From positions 7,896,058-7,960,057 of the forward strand of contig NC_026661.2 of NCBI RefSeq assembly GCF_000004075.3: DNA of 64,000 nt, read 5' to 3'. Each line of letters starts with the position of its first letter. Within the stretch, counting starts at the first letter, position 1. Both the position numbers and the translations under genes were made by a program. Source of the DNA: Cucumis sativus. Lineage: Eukaryota; Streptophyta; Magnoliopsida; Cucurbitales; Cucurbitaceae. Below, piece by piece: positions 46,542-59,858 of the stretch. A model generated the notes under the pieces. It was not told the origin of the DNA, did not search any database, and saw only the letters and a list, made by a program, of their open reading frames with translations.

Positions 46542-49500
46542 TCAGCCATCCACCTTTAGTTTTCGGTCTATGCTCGAAAACGTTTTATAGAAGGCTTTGA
46601 AATACTTGTAAGCTGTGTCTATATCTTCTTTCCCGCAAATTTCTCTTATACTGCCAATATGCAGAAAGGATGACCATGGTTTCATTTATACATTTATTAT
46701 TACATTGAAAAAGTGTACATTTATTATTACATATACATTTAACTATTATAGTTAAAAACACTAGATTCCTAGTCAAACTGAAGAAAAAAAGAGGAGATTA
46801 AAAGAACTCTAAAAGAAAACATATAACTACTTTAACAAATCAATTTGTTGTGATATAAAGGTTTGATAGTATAGTATTATTAATTTAAATAGTGCCTACT
46901 AACTTAGGCCCCATATGATAACAAATTTTGTTTTTTGTTTTTGTTTTTGAAAATTAAGCTTATAATCACTACCTTCAATTGATTGTCTAACCATTGTTTA
47001 AGAATAACAATTGTTTAAAAAACCAAGCCAATATTTATAAACTAAAAAAAACTTGACTAAGAATGCATGTATTGTATTTAAAAAATATGCAAATTATTGT
47101 AAAATATGGAGAGGAAATACTTCATTTTCAAAAACAAAAACAAAAAGCGAAATAGTTATCAAATGAGATCTTAATTTTTAAGAGCGTAAGATAGATTTTA
47201 TTCAAAGCAAGTAATACGAAGCGTTTTTCCAGAAGAGTAATGATTCAAAATTAGGTTCAAACCTTAATGAATGGAGGGCTATAGCGTACACATAGTAAAG
47301 AGAGGAAAAAATTGTAATACCTATGCATTGAGAGTTGAGGGATTCCACAATCCACTGTACGGATACCTGCTCCGGAAGCAAGTATTGGACCAATCGTAGA
47401 TCCACAACCCATATCATTTCTCACTACAAAATCCTACCATTATCAAAGGGATGCAATTTGGTGAACATTCCAATTTTAAAAGTGAACTAATACGATTACT
47501 AATGAAATAAACCGTGCCTTCATCAGAAGGAATCGAAGTTATAACCAGACCAGCGTAGTATTCAGAAAATAACCATATCTATTTTTAATACTAATTACTA
47601 GCCACACAAGGATAGGAATGAAAAATCAGCATGGTTCACGGAATTTTCACAATGGGCCAGGTACCCACAAGAACTAAAATAATAGAAAGTTAAAGTATCT
47701 TTCTAGTCCCGTAGTAGATTAGGTATTATTTCACTTCACTCTCAAAGCAATAGATGGAACCGGTGATTGTTTCAGACAAATTTATTTTCTTTCAAATGAC
47801 TGAATTTAAGATTTAGTGAAAGTATTAGAATAAAATTTAACGTTCAAAAGTAGAGACTAAAACGAAAGAGGACTAAACGGCAAGAACTAAAATGGTATTT
47901 TAATTATAATAGAACCTATCATATTGAACAGTAGGTCGGTAAAAGTAGCAAAAGCTAAGTGTGCTTGGATTGACAAGAAAAAATAATTTGAACTTCTTTT
48001 TAATAAAATTGTTTTAAATAAATTTTAAAAGTGTTTCAAAATGCTAGTTCGAGGTAGCGAAACATTTCAACTTTTTTTTAAAATGACTTGTTTTAAAATT
48101 AAACATTCGAAAAGTTAATCCAAACACGTCATCCTGCATTTTCAAGGCCACTACATACCTGCGTTGGTAGGTTATGAATTCGGCCAACTTCTCTAAAAAG
48201 AAAGCAGTGACTCCGCTTGTAGCATAGCGCTGGTTGGCATTGTGCTTTATGACAATTCCTTTTTGCATTTCGGGCCTATGATGCTCTTCATGCTTATCCG
48301 TGAAATTTGGATGAACTCCATGGGCCATGTCCGCAGACACTATTTACAATAAAAGACTTAGGGTAAGCAATTAGAGATAAAAACACAGTAAATCAATGCT
48401 TTGTTCAAGTTATTCTTCTTGTAAACCAAATATTCAGGACCTATAATATTTTTCACAATTGCTGCTAATTATCAATGCCTCAACAAAGGTTCTGATGCCC
48501 CTACAATAATATTGATGCTCGGGCTCTCAAGGATAGCAGCAAATGATTTGATAAGCATTTCATGTTCATATATGTATTCACAGTAAATTTAGGATGAAAA
48601 GTACGTCTAACACTTCTAAGTTATTTCATATTTGTTAGGTTATCACATAACAAGAATACAAAGAACACTAAAAGACAGAAATATATTGCAATATCAAAGG
48701 GGCTATAATATACTATAGCCTTATGAGAGGGCTATTCTCTCCCAAAATTTTCACACTTAAGATTTTACTAAATTTTCATATCTTTCTCTCAACCTCACCA
48801 CCTCTATTTATAACTAAAAGCTCTCACAAACTCACTAGCTGTTTACTAACATTTCCCTACTAATAGCAATACTAATATTTTCCTAACTAGGGTCTGACAA
48901 TATGTTTTACTTTTCCTACCATCAGTTAGATTAGACGTGTGTATAGTAACTGATTCTTGAAGGAAAAAAAGAATCCTGCTTTACTTTGAGTTGGAACGTA
49001 CCAAGAAATGATTGCCTAAAAGCACGCTCAAAAGCACCTTCACCAACATATCCTTGAGCTAAGCCGCTGGCTATGCGTCTCATGGCCTGAAACATGGTGG
49101 GTGCACCAGCTCCCTGAATTGAACCTGAACCCACCTAAATTAGGAAAAGTTAATGACTACATAAATAAAAAACAGCAGTCATGAAATGAATTCATACGAG
49201 GACTATTTAAAAGAAGAGAACAATAGATTATTAATACGAATAAATGATAAACGGCGAGTATTTATTTGCAGGAAAGTCCATTTGGATAGTTCATCAATGA
49301 TCTTCCAATAACTGAGCTTTCATTTATGAACGAAAAATTAGACTATAAAAAAGCAGGCCTCAAAACAGAAAACGAAGGGAGCCCAAAACTAACTAAAAAA
49401 GGGATTCAAACCCAATAGAATAAAACTAAAGTCATCCTGAATATAGTATTAAAGCTGGTGGGTTACAACCTTGTAATAGGCTATATGGAAAAATTGAACA

Positions 49501-52500
49501 TTAGCTTTGGAGTGAGCATAGTATTCAAGCTAGATGGGTTCCAACCCTGGAATAGGCTAAATGAATATAGCTTTGTAGGTATGGAATAAGAAACGTCTTT
49601 GTGTGGGGCAGTAATAAGTACAGAAATGGCAGTAGGAAGTTCAATTTTAGAAGCCTATACTAGAGATTTTCCTCATTTTACCATCATTTAAAGTAGAAGA
49701 GAATATATGGAGGCGGCTCTATATTTTTGACAAACTATCATCAGTTCCTCCTATATACTTCTGATCTCTTTTGTAGCCATGGGGCTTGGAAGATGTATTG
49801 CTTTTCACACCACCAGAGTACAGAATGATGATCATTCATCTACTTCCATAGAAAATTCACAAGGCTGAACAAAACAGAAATAAAATTCAGATTTGTTTTA
49901 CTTAGTGGGCAGTAAAATCCCATCATTTATAAACGTGACCTAATTGAAAAGATATTAAGTAGTCGAGAGACCAAATAGGCAAAAACCTTTGACCAATTCC
50001 CGAGAAACATAACTTTCAATCCACATATCATTCACAAAGTACACAATAAAAATCTTACCTCTTCATTGTCAAATAAAGCAACCATGCGAACTGCCTGCTC
50101 ACTTTTTAAGTCACTAGTAGATTCACAAGAATCAATAAGAGCTCTTAGTGCACAATAGCTTGACGCAAGGTTATCTAATCTTCCTGAGAAGATAAACTCC
50201 TCATTTCCACCTCCAAGACAGCTAGGTTGTGTATCACACACGTTTAACTCAAAGCTCACTATGTCATCAGCTGCACAACAGAGCTCTTCTGATATGACCT
50301 GGCAATCACGTAAAGCACTGACTCATAAATAGTCTTTAGTTTGGCTACAACTTTACCAAGTTGCAACTTGATTAACCCAAGGTATTCCTATTCTCAACCA
50401 ATTGGTAAATTACTCACAACATTTTAGTTCAACAACAAAGTATGTCTTTTCAAAAAATTTGAAGAAAAAGATAAAAATTATTTAAATTACCAACATAAAA
50501 CTATGAAAACGACCTTTCCATGCATGCTGCCTTAAGAGACTTTCTTTTCCACACTTTACCACTCAGCTAAGGTGACTCATTGGTTTTTATTTTTTCTTTC
50601 ATACAATAGAAAATTTCAGGGCTAATGTCCATAAGATACGTATTGGATTCAGATCACAGAGTGCAACATGAATGACTTTCCTTCTTTCTTTGGATTGTTT
50701 ATCATGGCAAATCAATAGTTCGGATATGCAAGTTCATTCCCGTTCCAAGTCAGTCCCTCATAAAGAACTTCTCAGTGATCTAATTTGCTCCAATTCTGCG
50801 TGTGGGAGTAAGTGCACCAAATAACTGCTCCATGACATGATCCTGGAGACTATACCCTCCCCTTTCTCTCCACAAATAAAACAATACTAATAGTTGTTAA
50901 AGGAATAAAAAAATACCTGCTTCAGAAGAGGATGTATGGAATCCTTCAAAAATGAATCATTGCTTTTATCTTTCAACTCAACAGAATTGTCTTCGGTCTT
51001 TGTTGCCAGCAATGGAATAAGTTGAGTCTCTAAATTTGGCTTAAAGCCATCCTGGTTCACTGTGCTGAAGAAACCAAGATCACCACAACAAGAAGAAAAG
51101 GGAATAGTAAATGAACACTTGCTCTTTCATGATACTCATATAGAGAGTTGAGAAACTTTTTTTGGAAAAGAAATTTAGAGAGTCGGCAATCAATATTATT
51201 CTTTTGGTTCCAAAAGTCAAACCAAAACATTTAGAATATGTTTTTAAAAAATCATGTATAATATACTAAAAAAATATCAACAATGTGTTTAAAAGGGACA
51301 TCACTAAAACTGTATAATTTGTTACACTTCCTATATTAGAAATCTAAAATCCAAAAAATTCTGTGAGGGCTGTAATGATCACAAAAACTTATTGTATTAT
51401 ATGAAACCTCACCCATGCATAGGCCAGTAGGATAGAGTCAATGACTCAATGACACTTTTGATAATCAAAAGCCGACAAGCCACAAAATAATGACGCCTAT
51501 TAGAAAAGGCACCACAGAACTAACACCATTTCCCGCTCTTATCGTAGTAAGATAATAGAACGTTTTAGTCCCCAATTGTTGTATACTTAGTCCTTTGGTC
51601 CTTATGAATAAGTTCCACACCGTATACCATAGAACTACATCATTTCCCTCCCTAATCATAGTACGATAAGATTATGTTTTAGCAGATCAACCATGAATGA
51701 AATTAAATAAAAAAAAAACAACGAGGTACAAACCGGTCAAGATGAATTGCTAAGGTTGGAATTCGCAATAGAGGCCTTCTTACTTTGACAAGTTTGTGCA
51801 AATATGAACCATCACTACCTCTCACTATAACTCTTCCAGCTACACTCAAATCTCTATCAAACCAAGTATGCCACAAACCACCGCCATATGTCTGCACATT
51901 GACCATTAGACAATTACACTTGTTCGACGAAGACTTAGGCTTTAATTTTAGGCATGGGCTATCTGTGTGAGCAGCAATAACATGAAATCCATTACCAGGG
52001 ACATACCTGTAGAACAGACAAAGTTTCACCAAAGAAACTAAATTAATTCCAACTAAAATAGCAAGAAATCGTAGAGGTAAAGAAAACCTTCAAACATGTA
52101 GCAAAGATATGGAAAAAAAAATCGCCAAAAGAAAATAAAATTCAGGAGTCAGGACAACTTTCTTCTGTAGTTTTATAAGCCACGTAATTGAAATTGCAAA
52201 TAACCGGAATCATTTGCAGATCTCAAAACTATAAGAAATTTTCTAGAACTCACTTTTCTCCAATGGAAAAGGCAACCAAACAAGACATATTTCGTGTAAA
52301 GAAATAAAACAGCAAGAAATCGTAAGAGGTAAAGAAAACCTTCAATCATGTAGCGAAGGTGAAAAAAAATCGCCAAAAGGAAATAAAACTCAGGAGTCGG
52401 GACAACTTTCTCCTGTAGTTTCATAAGCCACGTAATTGAAATTACAAATAACCGGAATCATTTGCAGATCTGAAAACTAGAAGAAATTTTCTAGAACTCA

Positions 52501-53323
52501 CTTTTCTCCAATGGAAAAGGCAACCAAACAAGACATATTTCGTGTAAAGAAATAGCATCCACCAGGCTTTAAGTCCCACTCTTCATCCTCGTCTAGCAAA
52601 TGAAAACCAGCAGCAACTAATTGCCGTTTCGCTTCAGCTACGAGAAAGAGGAAAAAAAGATAAAGAATAATAAGGACCTATCAGTATCAAATTCTATCAC
52701 TAGAATGTCGAATCGAAAGTACATAAGAATCCGCCATGAAGAATTCCAAAAATCAGTCGCCAAGATGAGAAATGAAAAACAATAACGAAAGCGTCAATCC
52801 AAAACAATTTAACAGTAAACTTTATCCAAATCACTCTACATAATATAAACTAGCAGTCGCAGCGCTAATTAGAGTTTATTAGCCAGTAAATACGCAAGGA
52901 ACTCCTATCCGAATCGAAACACCAAAAAAGCATAGCGATAAAGGATGATACACATACAATAGAATATGCAGTACCTGTCGCATGAAACTGAGTCCAAGAC
53001 TCGTTGAGATAGTCGAGAAGGTCTCCAACAATGCTCGAACTCGATCCAGCCTCCGAAGAAGAATTCTAAATCATAAACAATCAAACGAGAAAGCAACACG
53101 GTCAACTACATGAACACATTATATGATTTTACATTCAAAATGAAAAAGAGAAACGGAGATGAACCTGAGGAGTGGAATCGGAGACGGAACAGAGAAGGCG
53201 AGGAGGAAAGAATTTACGAGGAGAAGAGCGAGAGAAGTGAGGGAATCTGGAGAAAATCGAAGGCGATTTGAGAGAAGGAGTGAAGTGGAGAAGCTGCAGT
53301 TGCAGCCGCGATATTGCCGCCAT
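46542..53323 (-). CDS. Aspartyl aminopeptidase (M18 family), probably plastid-targeted; ten exons, one frameshift
   Basis: Minus-strand exons: 53165-53323, 52975-53065, 52502-52637, 51734-52006, 50917-51064, 50059-50298, 49002-49134, 48159-48339, 47321-47433 and 46542-46650 (stop TGA). They give ~527 residues, normal for plant M18 enzymes. The first ~45 residues are rich in Ser/Arg/Phe/Pro and nearly free of acidic residues, as in a chloroplast transit peptide. Zinc-site motifs are readable: [43 protein letters not shown] and QLSMHSIRE. The enzyme removes N-terminal Asp/Glu from peptides using two metal ions. All junctions are GT-AG and in phase, but exon 8 is one base short at 48176/48177 (a TT where the family frame needs TTT). 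As written, this would replace the last ~80 residues, including the final zinc histidine. The rest is intact, so the gene is probably real. Confidence 0.9.
52060..52555 (-). repeat. ~250-bp tandem duplication including part of exon 3
   Basis: Unit 1 (52060-52310) and unit 2 (52311-52555) are ~90% alike. Unit 2 covers the last ~53 bases of exon 3, its donor site and the start of intron 3. Unit 1 lies inside intron 3 and repeats the exon end and donor (52254-52306), without an acceptor of its own. Confidence 0.9.
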
Positions 53324-54735
53324 TTCTTCGCCTGTCTCTTCACCAGGATGGATTGTTTTTTATAAAGAGATATTTGAATTTGGTAATTGCTTCTTGGCCC
53401 ATTACTTTAGATATTTACCAATTTTCCCCTTCCAGCGCTTCCCATCTCCTTTTTAACGTATTTTCAGGGAAATTGTCTATTAGGATTGTCTTCTTTTTTT
53501 CTTGGGTACAATTGTAAAAAAATAGAATATTTGTCAAAAATATCTAATGAAATTTGAAATTTAAGTTGGTCAATTTTTTCTATTTTTCAAAAAACTACTT
53601 TTTAATTATAAATTTTGACTCTTGTAATTTTAAAATTTTAACCCTGATAACTTTTATGGTTCCAAAATAAGAACTATGTGTATAAATTTTATTAAATTAT
53701 AAAGATTAAATTTCCATAATAAACTATAAAAACTAAACTCTTATTTTATTTTTATTATAAGAATGAAATTGCCATTTAATTTTAAACTGAGATTATTCTT
53801 TAACCCCTAAGTGACGTCCCTTTTGTTTTGTTTTGTTTTTAAAATCATTTTGACAGCTATTTATTTATAGTATGAGATGTGGATTGACTCTAATTCGTTG
53901 TATTCAAGATTTAAAATATTAATGAAATGTTTGTATTAGCTCTATCAATTATTATTTTTTTAGAAAATGGACCAATTAAAGTTTGTTTTGAATGTCATTC
54001 CAAATGCTTAAGTTAAAATCTACTTTTTCAAGTAATTTTCTCGAAATTGAATATGCAAATCTCAGTATTATACTAAAAAAATGATCATAATTTAAAGGCA
54101 AAACAGTACTCCCAACATGACTGTTAACACATGTTAGAACTATATAAAAAATGTTTTAATACCATTTATATTATTTTTATAAGCCATATTGTTTTTAAAT
54201 TCACATAGTTAAAATATGTCTTTCGATTAAGAAATCAAATTTTACAAGAGCTTCGACCCAAACGTTAGCCATTAAGATTTTTAACTCCCACACACATAAA
54301 AAAAATTGGATTTGCTCATAGCTTCTGTAGATATCAACTAATATGATGCATACAATGAAAAAAGGGAAAACTCATTCTCATTCACTTATTTTGTCATGAC
54401 TTTACTCTACACAAACGAAGCCTAATACAATACTTAAAGACACTGAATTTGTTGGACAATGAATAAATAACTTGTTCATACAATTTTTGGAAGTTGACCA
54501 TTAACAGGTTCCCAGAATTGATGATCTTGAGGCCAAGAACAAGGAACACTGAAATTATTCTTTTGTGTGCTATTGAACAAAAAACTGACTGAATTAAACA
54601 GAACAACAAACAGAAGTCTACCTTAGAACTGCATATTTCCAGAAAAATGGCTCAATATTCAGTTGATTGATCGTCTAACCTGAACTCTCAGAGTCACACC
54701 TTCAGTAAAATAATGCACAGGACTAATAAAATTCT
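53324..54735. other. Upstream region of the aminopeptidase gene and 3' flank of MVD
   Basis: The first ~130 bp next to the aminopeptidase start is mildly GC-rich and should hold the 5' UTR and core promoter. The remainder is AT-rich without a gene. The MVD 3' UTR probably occupies the last few hundred bases. Confidence 0.5.
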
Positions 54736-57700
54736 CTAGAGGTTCTTAGGGAGCCCGGTTTTCGGGTCAAGTAGAGAATCACTCTCGGGGAGAACAACTG
54801 GCCCTTTTCCCGGTCTGGTACAGATGAAGTAACTGACATCTCCCTGGAATTTCTGAGATGAACTGTTAAATTCTGGAGGTTGTGGCAGGGATTCAATATC
54901 CTCAACACTATTAATCCCAGCATCTTGAAGAATTGTCTTGTCCCCAAGAACATAACTGATGGGATAAAAAATAGTAAGATGACAAATTTAATTTCAGATG
55001 ACTTGTGTGATACTACATGCCAAGAGAGTTGAATGCACAAGATTGATTCTCAAATTCCAGTTACCTGTTTAATTCTGTTTCTGGGTTTGGAGGGAATTGG
55101 AAAAGCAACCTCTGAAGCAAAGATACAGCAGCTTTTCTGTTACGTGCAATCAGAACCGAGTTCGGCCCGGCATCGAAAGTATATGCCACCTGGGGGTTCG
55201 ATTGAAATCAGAAAAAAAAACATTAGCAGCAATTGCAGAGGTAACCCAAAAATTAATCTGCCAACATGCATTAAGAATGGGGAAAATCAGACCTGAGGTT
55301 CTCCTTCAGCACGGTTCCATTTCTCTACAAGACTAATTATCCTGAAACATGCTTTCTTTGTCAGAATGGAACAAAGACGAAGATTCCAAGGTGAATCAGG
55401 TAACTTGAAAAAGAAAGAAAGAGAGAGAAATTAAGCTTGCCTGTGGGATGTATCATTCATGTAAAATATTGGGGGAGAAGTATCGAGACAGACTGCATGA
55501 AATTGGTTACTATCGTTGCATGTGAGTTTTGCAAAGGATACAAAATCACGATTTTTGATAGCTTCTTCCATCGCTAACACACACGTTTTGGTACAATTTC
55601 CTGTAATTAACAAGAACACAAATAAACACATGAATAGAAATGTATCTTGACTACGGAGCACAAAGATTTTCTACTGAAAAAATGGTTAAAAACCAAGAGA
55701 CAACACTACCTAATAGCAGATATTAGAAGACACTACCTAGAATGGAAAGAATCGATGAAATTTCAAAGTTTGTTAAACATCATATCCAATAGGAATCAAG
55801 ACGATTGAGAATACCTTAGCTCTATGTTGTAAAAGCAAACTTGTTTCTACAGTTTCCCGCATTCCTGATGTACTACTTGTTTCCTTTTGTCGCGAACTTA
55901 CCTTGAAAAATAAGATAGAAAATGAAATAATATTCTTGAAGAACCATACTCATCGCATAGTCAAATGACAAATGGAAAAGAAGAAAAATATATGACACCT
56001 ATTGGATGATATTATTTATTATAGTTCATTTCACAACTCTACCCATGTTTTAAGTTGTAATCGTGACTTTTATCTTTGTGACTTCTAAAGTATGGGCAAT
56101 ACTACAATCGAAAATATCATCATCGATTATAGAGGCCCCAAGGCACCTTAAACTGTGGACTACGAAACCAGAACTCCAATAGAAACTGTAGAAATAAAAA
56201 ATCACTCCATTGTGTCCAATTGGTGAATAGTTTGTTCTGTCCTCGCTTATAAGTAAAAACATGATGATCGATTATGTTTATTATGTCATAAGAAAAGTGA
56301 GAAAAGCTACATACCACAGCAATGATAATTACAAGATCATCCCAGTGCTTCTCATCCGCAAGTTGAACTGCAAGACTATCACTTCCATCCTTTTCCTTTA
56401 GGAGGATACAAGTCAAAAAAGAAAGCATAAGCACTATTCTCGTTGATGTATATCAGAAAGCAGAATTATATGCATAAAAGAACCAGCCAAATTACTGAAG
56501 TTCGTAAATTTAAATGTATGAACAGATAAACTTACTTTTCCATGCACCACTTCACAAATCCACCGTATAAACTACGACATGCACTTCCTGAACCTTGCCT
56601 AAATGATTTACATAGTTCTGATTACTTTGTAATATATGAATCAATGCCACTAAATAGCAAAAATTTCAATGAAATATCAGATAACAGTTTTTTAAAGAAA
56701 AAGGAACATTATTACATTAGAAGTCTATTATGTGACTACACACCGATCATCTTTTTATACGCATAATGCTTTTCTTTTATTTTTTTTATCTTTTCAAATA
56801 GAAGGGGATAATTGATATAGATATGGCACAACAATATTCATACGAACTGTATGCAAAGCAGAAGTAAACATGGGCATACAAGGCCAAAATGTTAAAATTG
56901 GAAATTATGTGGGCACCACGTCAATTTTAATTAGAAAACAGTATCATTTAATCAACTAAATTTGGGGTGCAAAACCAAACAATACTAAAGCAACCTGGCA
57001 ACTTAAAGACGAGGCAAAGAAAGAAACAAAAAAGATGTATAATCTTCTACCAGCAGAAGCACTCTATCGGAAAAATGAAGGAATGTGCCCTAAAACCAAC
57101 CGGAATATTGTATTTGAAAGAAGGGATAAAGGACAAGTGACTTCTGGTTAAATAAAGAAGACCAAAGAAAAAAGGATACCTTGCAATAGCAGATAACTGG
57201 CTGTGATCTTCCTTGACGTTCATTAAATTTGCCAAAGCAAAGACTGTAGAACAAAAAATCAATTATATACGGTGGTCAATATTTCTAAAGATATACATAT
57301 GCAAGTAAACTGATCCTCAGAACCATGTATCGAGATAAACAATAGGTCCTTTTTGCAAACATTTCTAAAATTTCCCCAATCTTTACACATGTCTAATGGA
57401 AAAAGGCATTTTTCCACTTGTCTCCTTATTTCATTTTATTTCAGTTCTTTGAGAAATAGCGTGCCTCTATGTTCCTTACCTTACCTCTCCCTTGGCTTTC
57501 TTAATTCCTTTGTATTTTTCACATCAATGAAAAGTGGCATTCTTATTTTTTAAACAAGAAAAATAATTACTCAGTACTCCATAAATTATAAACAAATCTG
57601 AACTATGTACGCAGAACCTTAAGCCCCAAAAAATCAACAAGAGAAAAATATATATATTAAGAGTGAAATTGGGTTTTTACCGAGACAAGCAAGACCGGCA

Positions 57701-59558
57701 GCAGAGGAAGCCAGGCCGGCAGCAGTTGGGAAATTATTGTATGAATCAATATATACATGCAACTTCTCCCAGTCTTTTTTTCTATCTTAATCCCTTTTCT
57801 TTATCCTCAACATCATTAGCTCGACTCCGTATTTCCCTCAAACAATTTTGGTACCTGGCTCCAGAAAGGGATATCTCCTACAATAACCAGAAAAACAGAA
57901 CCATCATGGACCAGCATAAGACCAAAACAAACAAAGAAATGGAGAGTTTATTTCATCACAATTTCTACAATTTGATGGGAAATGCCATAATATGTGTGTG
58001 TACGTATACATTAAAATGAATATACCATAGCCACCAGTAACATAAGATATTTGCTTAAAAAGATATTCCCCCTTTATATCATGCACAAAACCTCATCTAC
58101 CTACTTCTTGATACAACAAAAATTCCTCTAAATATTGAAAACAAAGATAAAAAGCGTCCTTACAATGATCTAAAGTCCAAAACACCACACATGAAGATAT
58201 GCTTTGATATCTTAAAAATATAAATAAATAAATGATAAAAGCTTTAAGATACGTTTGGTATGTGCCAATGCGTTAAATGGATAGATTCCAGTAAGCAAAT
58301 ATCAAGAGGCTACAAGTGATTTCTTCCAAAAGAATGTGCACAAGTCTTTGAGAACTACAAGTGGAAGGAATGGGAAAAGGCCCTATCAAATCATTTCAAG
58401 TCATAACATCCTTCTGTTTCTATCAAGTTGGACCTCCCACAAGATTTCTTCACATGGAATTTAGCTTTTTTTCTTTAACCAAATGTCAAGATACGTGGAA
58501 AGTTACTAGACCAGGCCAAAAAAAGTAATCTACCTGAGTCGTTCACATTTTTTTTAATATCCATACGAGGGTCTAGGACAGCTTGTATGCGCTTCCACTA
58601 GTCTCACATGACAACTCGATGATTTTATAACATTTGGATTTCAAGAAAACTAATAGAATATTAAATCCTAAGTGGATAGCCATTTTGGATCAAATTCATT
58701 CCCTTAAAGTTCTTTATGTCCTTATGGACCTGATTGTTGAGTCGTTGCCATGTTTGACCTCTAAAATTTTACTTCCACATAAGAAGACACCATCTCAAAA
58801 GTCTTCTCGTCATTAAGGTTTCTTCCAAACTTGAGATTCCATAAATGCAAAACGTCATTCCAAACGGTCGACGGAAAAACTACTTACCCTACTAAAACGG
58901 GCAAAAGGACAAAGAAAAGTAGCGGAAAGTGGTAAACAAGAAGTAGCTCCATCGCCCAACAACAAAGAACAGACCTCCTCCAGAAAAGTCCTACAGCCAT
59001 AAACGGACTGTCAAGTCCTTTTTGTAACTGGAACCACCACATTCAGCCGATCACCAGGCCCATTCACTTGAGTCAGCACCAAAAAGGGCCTAATTATTCC
59101 AAAATTTCCACTGCATTCCCACAAATATCAAAAACAGAGCAGACTCCAACATCAATTTCACCAAAACCATTTCCAACAGTCAAAATCAAGTGAATTCCAC
59201 TACTCACAAACCACCGTTGACTAAATATCCAACAATAAAGAACACACCAAATTTCAAAACCAAAACCCACCAAAATCATATGCAGTTTAACCAAATGAGC
59301 AAGAGAGAGAGAGACTCGAAGAAACCTTACCTTGCGATTGAGCCACATCCGATCCTTCTCAAAGTTAGGACTAACAGCAACGGTGGTAATAGTACAGAGA
59401 TGACTCGGATCAAGCGTAACACTAATGCTATCATTGACAGGCAAAATTAAGTCCTCGTCCCTCTTTCCCCAATACTTAATCACCGCAATGTTTGTGGGCG
59501 TTTGTGCAGTGGTCAACAACACCCATTTTTGACCCGCCAACTCTCTAGAAATCGCCAT
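54736..59558 (-). CDS. MVD: Mevalonate diphosphate decarboxylase; ten exons, several small indels
   Basis: Minus-strand exons: 59331-59558, 57681-57877, 57180-57243, 56536-56598, 56315-56395, 55815-55901, 55441-55600, 55293-55341, 55065-55189 and 54736-54955 (stop TAG). They encode ~424 residues, normal for plants. The enzyme makes isopentenyl diphosphate from mevalonate diphosphate with ATP, the last step of the mevalonate pathway. Visible motifs are [17 protein letters not shown], the peroxisomal PTS2-like SVTLDPSHL, the GHMP phosphate loop [28 protein letters not shown], and [10 protein letters not shown] with the catalytic Asp. Intron 7 uses a GC donor (ACAG|gcaag), confirmed by phase. 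Four coding indels are seen: one base short in the A run at 57775-57781, one near 57792-57798, one in the G run at 56540, and two extra bases in a GT repeat at 55577-55584. The exons are otherwise clean. Confidence 0.9.
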
Positions 59559-59831
59559 GGAAGCAACGCTCGCCGATCAAAGAGGATGAAAAGAATTGGA
59601 AGAATTTCAAGAGGGGGAAAGAACAGAAAATGCTGGAAATGAATCTACAGAGAGAAAGAGAAGCGAGATCTGTGGGTGGGGGGGGATGAAATGGCAGTGA
59701 AGTTGGGGGAATTATAGGCTGGAGGTGGAAATGGAAGAAAGACGGGTGGGAACTGTGGGTTGCTGGAGTTTCTGAAATTGAAAATTTGCTTTCTGTGGGG
59801 CCTACACCTTCTTGCTTGGAAATCGTGTTAT

Positions 59832-59858
59832 CACGTGCACACCAATGTACACCACGTG
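59832..59858 (-). promoter_or_regulatory. Two G-boxes upstream of MVD
   Basis: CACGTG occurs at 59832-59837 and 59853-59858, 21 bp apart, about 275-300 bp upstream of the MVD start codon. G-boxes of this kind bind bZIP and bHLH factors that mediate light, abscisic acid or jasmonate responses. Function is inferred from the motif and position only. Confidence 0.4.

Noticed and set aside
57663..58019. 118-residue plus-strand open frame
   Set aside because: It lies opposite MVD exon 2 and its introns and has no recognisable domain. It is a shadow of the real exon.
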